In this document: one piece after another, positions 1 to 5,026 of the stretch
How the letters are laid out: every line of letters begins with the position of its first letter
Numbering within the stretch: the stretch's first letter is position 1
Assembly: GCA_018396565.1 (NCBI GenBank)
Contig: JAGTQO010000066.1
Coordinates: forward strand, 1-8,462
Reading direction: 5' to 3'
DNA: 8,462 nucleotides
DNA from: Candidatus Bathyarchaeota archaeon
GTDB lineage: Archaea > Thermoproteota > Bathyarchaeia > 40CM-2-53-6 > RBG-13-38-9
Made by a program: the position numbers and the translations under genes
The notes under the pieces: model-generated
Told to the model about the DNA's origin: nothing
The model's input: the letters and a program-made list of their open reading frames with translations, nothing else
Database searches by the model: none

Positions 1-680
1 TCAAGAGGTCTATCCAAATGGCTGAGGGGGATGTTCAAGCAAACATGAGAATCGGCGAGTACGGTTCAAACTTGATATCTGACGGAGATACCGTACTCAC
101 TCACTGTAATGCAGGTGCCTTGGCAACCGTCGGTTATGGAACAGCCCTCGCACCTATCCGAACCTCTATCAGTCAAGGCAAGAGTGTGAGAGTGTATGCG
201 ACCGAGACGAGGCCCAGACTCCAAGGTGCGAGACTCACCGCTTTCGAACTTCTAACGGATAAGATACCCGTCACATTGATAACCGACGGGATGGTCGGCT
301 ACACAATGTCCAAGGGCCTGATCAGGAAGGTCATAGTCGGAGCCGACAGAATAGTCGTAGACGGTGTCTTCAACAAGATTGGAACATATACGATAGCCAT
401 AGCTGCAAAGCACCACAATATCCCATTCTATGTCGCCGCCCCAATCTCAACCTTCGATCCTTCGAGAACAGCTGAATCTGTTAAGATCGAGGAGAGGGAT
501 CCGAAGGAGGTGACTCACATACTGAACGTCAGGATCGTTCCAAAGGGCGTTGATGTATTGAATCCAGCGTTCGACCTGACCCCCATAAACCTCGTAGACG
601 CAATAATCACTGACAGGGGGATAATTCATCGTCCAGATCAAGAGAGCCTATCAAAATTTATGGAGGGTATAGGTCGATGA
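1..680 (+). CDS. mtnA: S-methyl-5-thioribose-1-phosphate isomerase (5'-truncated by window edge)
   Basis: This is the C-terminal part of an aldose-ketose isomerase of the MtnA/eIF2B-like family, which converts methylthioribose-1-phosphate to methylthioribulose-1-phosphate in the cytoplasmic methionine salvage pathway. The reading frame (codons beginning at base 3) is open to the window edge, so the ATG at 18 is internal and roughly the first 120-140 residues are missing. Visible family blocks, counted from that ATG: THCNAGALAT with the catalytic Cys at about residue 30, ETRPRLQGARLTAFEL near 63-78, VGADRI with the catalytic Asp at about 110, NKIGTY near 119-124, then FYVAAPISTFD and NPAFDLTP. 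The GALAT, QGARLTA and STFD blocks fit MtnA better than the related ribose-1,5-bisphosphate isomerase, which has THCNSKAA and ETRPKWQG. The next gene is on the opposite strand and its stop lies 1 nt beyond this stop. Substrate assignment is by motif only. Confidence 0.93.
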   Translation, partial: KRSIQMAEGDVQANMRIGEYGSNLISDGDTVLTHCNAGALATVGYGTALAPIRTSISQGKSVRVYATETRPRLQGARLTAFELLTDKIPVTLITDGMVGYTMSKGLIRKVIVGADRIVVDGVFNKIGTYTIAIAAKHHNIPFYVAAPISTFDPSRTAESVKIEERDPKEVTHILNVRIVPKGVDVLNPAFDLTPINLVDAIITDRGIIHRPDQESLSKFMEGIGR

Positions 681-681
681 A

Positions 682-1386
682 TTATTCATGCCTGGACTTT
701 ATTGGTACTTCATATGCAACCTCCACAACGCATCCTGCCACTTCCTCTATTCTCTTCCTCCACTCCTTACCTATAGACATCAGGGCATAGATCCCTGTAA
801 CCTCAGCTCTTGCCTTCATGACGATCTTTATCAGGGCCCTCTGGGTCTCCCCGCTATCTATGACATCGTCTACTATCAGGACGCAGTCACCCCTCCTGAA
901 CATGCTCCTCGGAACATAGAAACACATCACCATAGCCGACTTTGAAGGTATGTAAAGTTCCTCTATGAACTCTCCGACACCAACCTCCCTACTCTTCTTG
1001 GCCACAACCAAGGGAACAGAGAGTCTATGAGCCATCAACGTCGCCAACGGTATGCCATCCGTTTCAGGCGTCAATATCTTTGTTATCCTCTGCCCAGCAA
1101 ACTTGTCTACTGCCTGCTGAACCGCCCTCTCAAGGAGCATAGTGTCAGATATCACCTTAGTATTGTCAAAGTAACCGAGCTCATCGAACCTTATCCTACG
1201 TTGAATCTCAGTCTCCAACCTCATCACCGCCTCAAGCTTACTATTGATCTCTTGAGCCCTATCTATCGTCGGGAGGACATGACCCTTCACATACCTACTC
1301 AGAACAGTCTCAGGCAAACCTGTGAGTTGCGATAGCTCCCTGTAAGTGTAATATTTCTTGGCTAGACTGAGGAGTTCAGTAACCAT
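682..1386 (-). CDS. gfcR: Helix-turn-helix/phosphoribosyltransferase-domain transcriptional regulator, GfcR-like
   Basis: This is a two-domain protein. With the ATG at 1386 it has 234 residues. A helix-turn-helix comes first (about residues 14-37, TYRELSQLTGLPETVLSRYV), then a linker, then a type I phosphoribosyltransferase fold with the PRPP-binding loop VLIVDDVIDSGET near residues 169-181. Archaeal proteins of this plan (GfcR, formerly annotated as PyrE-like) act as DNA-binding regulators; haloarchaeal GfcR controls sugar catabolism. The effector here is unknown; PRPP or a nucleotide is inferred from the fold. The ATG at 1386 puts the HTH close to the N-terminus and lies 11 nt after the upstream dUTPase stop, so the two genes are probably co-transcribed. 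No clear Shine-Dalgarno precedes it. An in-frame ATG at 1479 would add 31 residues and overlap the dUTPase gene by 82 nt. An orphan orotate or adenine phosphoribosyltransferase is less likely because of the HTH. Confidence 0.85.
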   Translation of the reverse strand: MVTELLSLAKKYYTYRELSQLTGLPETVLSRYVKGHVLPTIDRAQEINSKLEAVMRLETEIQRRIRFDELGYFDNTKVISDTMLLERAVQQAVDKFAGQRITKILTPETDGIPLATLMAHRLSVPLVVAKKSREVGVGEFIEELYIPSKSAMVMCFYVPRSMFRRGDCVLIVDDVIDSGETQRALIKIVMKARAEVTGIYALMSIGKEWRKRIEEVAGCVVEVAYEVPIKSRHE

Positions 1387-1397
1387 CAACTTATACT

Positions 1398-1931
1398 TCA
1401 GATCATATATCCTCGAGCCTGCCAATAAGAAACCTTCCCTCCATATAATTTCAACATGAAACTGTATAATTCTTTCCATAAGCTTACAGAGAGACTCAGA
1501 CCTCTCCTGCTCTCAACAACCCCTAAACTATCCTGATACCTACCCTTATAAGGCCTCTCAGCCTCGCCGGAGAGCTGAACAAGAGTCAACTGTATAAAAC
1601 GCTCACCACAACCAATCCTCAACAGACCCTTGCCAGCGTTGAAGATGGATACGGTCAATTGACCCCTAAATCCTGGGTCGACCAAAGCCAAGCTTGCAAA
1701 CAGACCTTCCCTAGCGAATGATGACCTCACATGCAGTATTCCAAGAACATCAGGTGGAAGAGAGATCCACTCCAACGTGGATGTAAGCCCATGCTGGCCA
1801 GGTTCCAGAACAACCTCCCCAGCAGACCTCAGATCGTAACCTGCAGGATTCAGGTTTCCCTCATCGAAAGGATCTATTGTCAACTTACCCTCACCAATCA
1901 ACCTCTTTATGCTAGCGTCTGAGAGCGCCAT
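1398..1931 (-). CDS. dut: Archaeal deoxyuridine 5'-triphosphate nucleotidohydrolase (dUTPase, DCD-like fold)
   Basis: This trimeric dUTPase/dCTP-deaminase-fold enzyme is likely to hydrolyse dUTP to dUMP and pyrophosphate, keeping uracil out of DNA and feeding dTMP synthesis. Motifs (numbered from the ATG) are LNPAGYDLR near 27-35, HVRSSFAREG near 67-76, VDPGFRGQLTVSIFN near 84-98, GERFIQL near 109-115, and PYKGRYQDS near 127-135. It follows the archaeal dUTPase pattern as recalled from Pyrococcus-type proteins (RSSLAREG, VDPGWDGNLTLMLYN, GERFVQIAF). In dCTP deaminases the strand after the DPG(F/W)xG motif carries a catalytic Glu; here that position is Ser (LTVSIFN), which argues against deamination. 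The ATG at 1931 is preferred over the TTG at 1937 because GAGGT lies 6 nt before the ATG and would sit almost on the TTG. About 34 residues follow the usual family end (SRR), an unusual tail. It leads a probable dut-gfcR operon. Confidence 0.88.
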   Translation of the reverse strand: MALSDASIKRLIGEGKLTIDPFDEGNLNPAGYDLRSAGEVVLEPGQHGLTSTLEWISLPPDVLGILHVRSSFAREGLFASLALVDPGFRGQLTVSIFNAGKGLLRIGCGERFIQLTLVQLSGEAERPYKGRYQDSLGVVESRRGLSLSVSLWKELYSFMLKLYGGKVSYWQARGYMI

Positions 1932-1969
1932 CCGCAAACCTCTACCGGAGACTCGGAAAAATATCTACT

Positions 1970-1990
1970 CATCCCTTAAACTTTTCCAAT
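1970..1990 (-). promoter_or_regulatory. Putative BRE/TATA-like promoter of dut-gfcR
   Basis: Read on the minus strand this segment is GGAAAAGTTTAAGGGATGA, with a purine- and A-rich BRE-like stretch followed by TTTAAG. It lies about 45-55 nt before the dut ATG. A transcription start about 25 nt downstream would leave a short leader that includes the GAGGT ribosome binding site. The same GTTTAAGGG string occurs upstream of the tRNA gene. The assignment rests on position and composition only. Confidence 0.35.
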
Positions 1991-2107
1991 GGATCCCCCA
2001 TACACAAATTTCCCAGTCATATCAAAGTATAGTCCGATCTGAAGCCGTATCTAAGAGTCGCATTCTAAGATCCTTAGCTGTCGAGCATCCGGATGGAACA
2101 TCGACCT

Positions 2108-2123
2108 TGCAAGGTTTAAGGGT
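2108..2123 (+). promoter_or_regulatory. Putative BRE/TATA-like promoter of tRNA-Arg
   Basis: The sequence GCAAGGTTTAAGGGTG has its TTTAAG core at 2115-2120, about 28-33 nt before the first base of the mature tRNA (2148). That is the spacing expected for an archaeal TATA box transcribing a tRNA with little or no leader. It shares GTTTAAGGG with the dut upstream region on the other strand. Confidence 0.4.
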
Positions 2124-2147
2124 GGGTTTGTGCTTCTAGAACAGTTT

Positions 2148-2236
2148 GGGCCCGTGGTCTAGTCAGGATCAAGATGCTGGCCTTCGGTCAACTGGAGGAT
2201 AGCCGGAGATCGTGGGTTCGAATCCCACCGGGCCCG
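2148..2236 (+). tRNA. tRNA-Arg (anticodon UCG) with a 13-nt intron at 37/38
   Basis: A full cloverleaf can be folded. The acceptor is GGGCCCG (2148-2154) with CGGGCCC (2229-2235), and G73 is at 2236. The D stem is GTCT (2157-2160) with AGAT (2172-2175), and the T arm is GTGGG-TTCGAAT-CCCAC (2212-2228). The variable loop has 5 nt. The anticodon stem is CTGGC (2177-2181) with GCCGG (2202-2206), but the segment between is too long unless 2188-2200 is removed. The loop then becomes CTTCGGA with anticodon TCG at 2184-2186, read as Arg (codon CGA). A20 (2168) and G73 agree with arginine identity. Exons 2148-2187 and 2201-2236 give a 76-nt mature tRNA. CCA is not encoded, so it must be added after transcription. 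Glu(TTC) was considered but requires a mismatched anticodon stem and a 4-nt variable loop. Confidence 0.95.
2188..2200 (+). other. Archaeal tRNA intron (13 nt) in a bulge-helix-bulge motif
   Basis: A four-base-pair central helix joins C32-U33-U34-C35 (2182-2185) to GAGG (2195-2198), with one U-G wobble. It is flanked by two 3-nt bulges, GGU (2186-2188) and AUA (2199-2201). Cutting each bulge after its second base gives the canonical 37/38 splice sites. The intron-side end is closed by only one pair (C2189-G2194) around a 4-nt loop, so the outer helix is almost absent. Splicing by the archaeal tRNA endonuclease and ligase is established for this motif; the exact sites are inferred. Confidence 0.88.
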
Positions 2237-2251
2237 CTACCGAGCGACTCC

Positions 2252-2293
2252 GGTCTGTGTTTGAGGATTGCTTCCTCACACGGTTATGAGACC
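2252..2293. other. Stem-loop between tRNA-Arg and the methyltransferase 3' end
   Basis: The inner arms GTGT-(TT)-GAGGA (2257-2267) and TCCTC-ACAC (2273-2281) enclose the loop TTGCT. An outer GGTCT (2252-2256) can also pair with AGACC (2289-2293). It sits between convergent transcription units and overlaps the methyltransferase stop codon (2284-2286). It could affect 3' ends of either transcript, but no oligo-T run follows it on either strand, so a terminator call would be weak. Confidence 0.3.
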
Positions 2294-3021
2294 ACCCTAT
2301 ATCCCTGACAGGACAGAGGTCCCAACTTCGTTTTGATACGTTCTTCCAGAGCTGTGTTGATCTCGATACCTATGCATCTTCTGCCTGTTTGCATACTTAC
2401 TTTCATCGTGGTTCCTGAGCCTAAACATGGATCTACAACCAAGTCTCCCTCGTTGGAGGATGTTCTTATGCATCTTTCAATCAGTTCTTCTGGTAATTCA
2501 TTGCCCGCGGTCTTCTCGCCGTGGTGGTATGGTCTCTTAATATACCATACATCTTCAGAGTAATGTTCCGGCTTATTGAAAACATAATTCCTCTCATCTT
2601 TTACTAGGAGTAGTAAGTGGTAGTGAGATGTTGTGAATCTTCTCCTGGTGAAAACACCAAACTGATACTTCCATATGCAATGATTGATCTGCTTGAAACC
2701 CACATCTTCAACAGCATCCAGAACTAGTCTTAAGTTGTTCCACCCTGAAAGTAACCACATGCTTCCAGAATTTTTAAGATTACTATATGACCACTCCGCA
2801 AGGTCTCTAATAAATTCTGAATATTTCTCTTTAGGTACATCAACATAAGATAGAGAATCAGGGGTTCTGTTATAAGTTTGGAGATTACCTTTAAATCCAA
2901 TTCCGAAAGGTGGGTCTGCAAAAATTAAATCGGCTTCATCATCCAGCTTTACGTTTCGGAAATCGTCAAAGATAATTTTATGTTTATTATCGATTCTTAG
3001 GATATGTTTCGAGGTTGTCAA
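2284..3021 (-). CDS. Beta-class DNA methyltransferase (N6-adenine or N4-cytosine), solitary
   Basis: This is an S-adenosylmethionine-dependent DNA methyltransferase of the N4/N6 family, 245 residues. The catalytic motif IV, ADPPFGIGF, is at about 35-43 and precedes the AdoMet-binding motif I, VVDPCLGSGTTMKVS, at about 195-209, which is the beta-class order. The stretch between (roughly 60-180, including FTRRRFTTSHYHLLLLVKDE and KTAGNELPEELIERCI) should hold target recognition and the pre-motif-I block. DPPF is commoner in adenine-N6 enzymes, while N4-cytosine enzymes often have SPPY; the base specificity is not proven. No in-frame ATG exists before the motifs. The start is therefore taken as TTG at 3021, with no Shine-Dalgarno but a TATA-like box about 30 nt upstream, implying a leaderless or nearly leaderless message. 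No restriction endonuclease lies beside it. It is visibly more AT-rich than mtnA/dut, which may mean transfer. Confidence 0.88.
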   Translation of the reverse strand: MTTSKHILRIDNKHKIIFDDFRNVKLDDEADLIFADPPFGIGFKGNLQTYNRTPDSLSYVDVPKEKYSEFIRDLAEWSYSNLKNSGSMWLLSGWNNLRLVLDAVEDVGFKQINHCIWKYQFGVFTRRRFTTSHYHLLLLVKDERNYVFNKPEHYSEDVWYIKRPYHHGEKTAGNELPEELIERCIRTSSNEGDLVVDPCLGSGTTMKVSMQTGRRCIGIEINTALEERIKTKLGPLSCQGYRVVS

Positions 3022-3045
3022 GAGGCTTATACCCAGACCGCTGGA

Positions 3046-3060
3046 TGTTTTATATGATAG
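3046..3060 (-). promoter_or_regulatory. Putative TATA box of the methyltransferase gene
   Basis: On the minus strand the sequence is CTATCATATAAAACA, with ATATAAAA centred near 3052, about 31 nt before the TTG start at 3021. With the usual archaeal TATA-to-start distance of about 25 nt, transcription would begin within a few bases of the start codon. Confidence 0.45.
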
Positions 3061-3476
3061 TTATCTTGTACCGAGTAATATTTCTTGTGATCAGATTATG
3101 TGAGGTGCAACGGGATATGTCGAGGTGAGTGGTGAGCGGTCTGTTTAACCAAAAGTTAGTTTGCCAGATAATTCGATCTTTGACTATCATAATGTCTGTT
3201 AGAAACTCTCGCTTGACATAGACGTCGTTTCTCTTGCTTTCACTGGGTAATACCATTGGTAGTGAGACTTGCTACTTGGATTTTTACAATCTTAAAAAAT
3301 TCAAAAATACCCTCATTAGCTTACATTAATAATTATTGTCTATATTGCTTTGACATTAAAACAGTTTTTACGAATGTTGTTTAATAGGTCGGATTTATTA
3401 TGAATTAATATTTTTTCTTAGAGAATATTTTCCAATGTTTCATGGCATAAATTCTATTCATTTATTGAGTTTTGCC
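3061..3476. other. AT-rich intergenic stretch, no convincing gene
   Basis: Between the methyltransferase promoter and the 3' end of galT no conserved gene, tRNA or CRISPR repeat was recognised. One open frame on the minus strand (3050-3256, 68 codons from an ATG) has no recognisable motif and no Shine-Dalgarno, and it runs into the methyltransferase promoter, so it is not called. Bases from about 3280 to 3476 are strongly AT-rich, with a T-run near 3412-3418. This could be degenerate acquired DNA or a regulatory and 3'-end region; the sequence does not decide. Confidence 0.5.
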
Positions 3477-4499
3477 TTAATCTGCAATTTTTAACTGATA
3501 ATATGTTCTCATTGATTTGGCAGCATCCTCCGGGAGGGTTGGATTGATATATGTCCCTGACCCTATTTCGAATCCGCCTATAACTGATATCCTAGGCACT
3601 ATCTGAATATACCAGTGTAGGGGCCAGTCGCCATTACAGCGGTTCAATGCTGTGTGCAATATATAATTGTAGTCTGGATTACCCAGAATACTCTCTATCC
3701 TTCTTAAAATATCAGGCAACACCCCGCTCAACTCCTCCACCCCCCCTCTGTTGATGTTGCTGAAACATGAGCTGTGTTCTATAGGTGAGATCCAGGTCTC
3801 ATAGGAATAGTGAGATGCATACGGATTAAACACTATGAAATATTTTCCTTCGTATATTATTCTTCTCCCCGACTCATGTTCCCACTTGTTGATATCGCAG
3901 TATAAACAGTTCTTCATCCTGCTGTAATATTCTACTGCAACCTGAAGTCTCTTCCTCATTTGATTTGTAAGTGTTGGGGTGGCTATTATCTGGGAGTGTG
4001 GATGTAGTATTGATGTTCCAGCAGACGGACCATGATTCTTGAATATGACTACAGACTTTACATACTCCCTTTCACTTAAAACCCTGACTCTATCAATGTA
4101 AGCCTTGAGAATCAACTCGACATCTGAAGGATCCATCTCTGAGATTTTCTCGTTGTGTATCGGCGACTCTACCACAACCTCATGGTGACCTATTCCTTCC
4201 ACACCCTCAAAATATTTATCTACAAACCTCTTCTCAGCTGAAATCCCCGGATTCAAAGCAGGAAACTTGTTTGGAATCACTCTGACCTGCCACTTGGAGG
4301 TGTCTTCATTCTTACAGTAGACGGCAAGTTCTGGTGGTGTGAGGCTCTCATTTCCAGGGCAGAATGGGCAATCATCTACCCATGATGGGGCAGGTTTATG
4401 CTTCTGATGTACTTCAAAGTCTGATGGTCGGCCGATTCTCTCATGAGCCATAATGACCCATTCATCAGCTGCAGGGTCAAATCTCAACTCAGCCATCAT
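3477..4499 (-). CDS. galT: Galactose-1-phosphate uridylyltransferase
   Basis: This is a HIT-superfamily nucleotidyltransferase of the GalT family, 340 residues and full length. It exchanges UMP between UDP-glucose and galactose-1-phosphate (Leloir pathway) in the cytoplasm. Visible marks are the zinc-type CPFC at 44-47, VRVIPNKFPAL near 72-82, GHHEVVVESP near 104-113, the active-site HPHSQ at 166-170 (His168 would be the nucleophile), and a C-terminal HWYIQIVPR with GFEIGSGTYINPTLPEDAA near 309-327. A second Cys pair, CLYC, is at 198-201. The C-terminal block fits archaeal GalT better than ADP-glucose phosphorylase-type relatives, but substrate specificity in this family drifts, so another sugar-1-phosphate is possible. 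Two tandem ATGs (4499 and 4496) follow a weak AAGG site. It lies near a nucleotidyltransferase and a glycosyltransferase gene, which fits a nucleotide-sugar role. Confidence 0.92.
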   Translation of the reverse strand: MMAELRFDPAADEWVIMAHERIGRPSDFEVHQKHKPAPSWVDDCPFCPGNESLTPPELAVYCKNEDTSKWQVRVIPNKFPALNPGISAEKRFVDKYFEGVEGIGHHEVVVESPIHNEKISEMDPSDVELILKAYIDRVRVLSEREYVKSVVIFKNHGPSAGTSILHPHSQIIATPTLTNQMRKRLQVAVEYYSRMKNCLYCDINKWEHESGRRIIYEGKYFIVFNPYASHYSYETWISPIEHSSCFSNINRGGVEELSGVLPDILRRIESILGNPDYNYILHTALNRCNGDWPLHWYIQIVPRISVIGGFEIGSGTYINPTLPEDAAKSMRTYYQLKIAD

Positions 4500-4542
4500 A
4501 TACGCCTTCTATTAGAATCATCATATGTTAGGAGACTCTTAC

Positions 4543-4581
4543 ATCTTTAGGCTGAACATAAAAATCATCAGCCTTAAAGAT
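4543..4581. repeat. Inverted repeat around a TATA-like element upstream of galT (candidate operator)
   Basis: The left arm ATCTTTAGGCTGA (4543-4555) and right arm TCAGCCTTAAAGAT (4568-4581) are complementary over 13 bp with one bulged T. The 12-base spacer, read on the galT strand, is TGATTTTTATGT, which resembles a TATA box about 60 nt before galT. A repressor binding the arms would cover the promoter. It could instead be a hairpin at the 3' end of the small membrane-protein gene, but no T-run follows it in that direction. Confidence 0.45.
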
Positions 4582-4589
4582 TGAGTGGT

Positions 4590-4802
4590 TCAACTGCCTC
4601 TGAAAGGCCAACACTTTCTGGAGTATAGGTAGTAGATTTCAATTATCCCAGCCAAGTTTACAAAAAATATTATGATAAACCACTTCTTTTCCCCCCCTCC
4701 TAGCTGTAAACCATATCCAGGGATCTTCCAGAAAAAGCTCCAAACAGCCAAAGGAACTAGTATAAATGTGATGGATGGGCTGAACGTATACAGGTCAAAC
4801 AT
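4590..4802 (-). CDS. Small two-helix membrane protein, DUF5652-like
   Basis: With the ATG at 4802 this is a 70-residue integral membrane protein. Helix 1 is about residues 10-25 (ITFILVPLAVWSFFW) and helix 2 about 40-58 (WFIIIFFVNLAGIIEIYYLY), separated by a short polar turn with GGGEKK. The spacing and the pattern (trp-rich first helix, KKWFI, then N-x-x-G-I-x-E-I-x-Y) resemble small proteins grouped as DUF5652, as recalled; function is unknown. The ATG at 4802 is preferred because GGTGAGG lies 3-5 nt upstream. An in-frame GTG at 4853 would give 87 residues and would suit a leaderless transcript from the TATA-like box at 4878-4887. It sits about 90 bp before galT on the same strand and is divergent from the nucleotidyltransferase gene. 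No catalytic residues are apparent. Confidence 0.7.
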   Translation of the reverse strand: MFDLYTFSPSITFILVPLAVWSFFWKIPGYGLQLGGGEKKWFIIIFFVNLAGIIEIYYLYSRKCWPFRGS

Positions 4803-4875
4803 GCTCCTCACCTTAAATGAAGCGAATCCTCTCTGAACGTTTCTCGCTATCACTCTCTTACAGTAAGTATTCTAC

Positions 4876-4890
4876 CCATATATTTAAGTG
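4876..4890 (-). promoter_or_regulatory. Putative TATA box for the small membrane-protein gene
   Basis: On the minus strand the sequence is CACTTAAATATATGG, a good archaeal TATA-like core. Transcription would start near 4855, giving either a leaderless GTG start at 4853 or a roughly 55-nt leader before the ATG at 4802. Confidence 0.45.
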
Positions 4891-5011
4891 AAGTTAAACA
4901 CTCCGCAACGAACAGTTAAAGGCTACAGTTATGTAACAGTATATGTGGGGAGGGTCAGAACTTAAACCCCATATTGCAGATTCCATAATATGAATACTGT
5001 GCAGGTCTCAA

Positions 5012-5017
5012 GGTGAG
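5012..5017 (+). promoter_or_regulatory. Ribosome binding site GGTGAG for the nucleotidyltransferase
   Basis: GGTGAG lies about 9 nt before the ATG at 5027 and supports that start. A second GGTGAG at 5102-5107 touches an in-frame ATG at 5108, where the conserved domain begins, but that spacing is too short for an efficient site. An ATG at 5019 is followed at once by TAA and is ignored. Confidence 0.5.
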
Positions 5018-5026
5018 TATGTAAAG

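Noticed and set aside
688..1335. Plus-strand open frames opposite gfcR
   Set aside because: They are antisense shadows of a gene with clear HTH and phosphoribosyltransferase motifs, and they show no domain of their own.
1909..2139. 76-codon plus-strand open frame across the dut start and the tRNA upstream region
   Set aside because: It is antisense to the dut 5' end, covers both presumed promoters and has no motif or ribosome binding site.
2177..2206. Reading the tRNA as tRNA-Glu (anticodon TTC)
   Set aside because: It needs a G-A mismatch in the anticodon stem, a 4-nt variable loop and a different intron. The Arg(TCG) fold keeps five pairs, a 5-nt variable loop, A20 and G73, and a symmetrical bulge-helix-bulge.
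3050..3256. 68-codon minus-strand open frame upstream of the methyltransferase
   Set aside because: No recognisable motif, no Shine-Dalgarno, and its 3' end overlaps the TATA-like box of the methyltransferase. It may be a chance frame in sparse DNA.
3257..3476. AT-rich DNA as a replication origin or CRISPR leader
   Set aside because: No repeated origin-recognition boxes, no direct-repeat array, and no cdc6/orc or cas gene nearby.
2217..3575. Possible attachment-site repeat of the tRNA 3' end (TTCGAATCC recurs near 3568)
   Set aside because: The match is only 9 bases, lies inside the galT coding sequence and excludes the rest of the tRNA 3' end. Chance is the better explanation.
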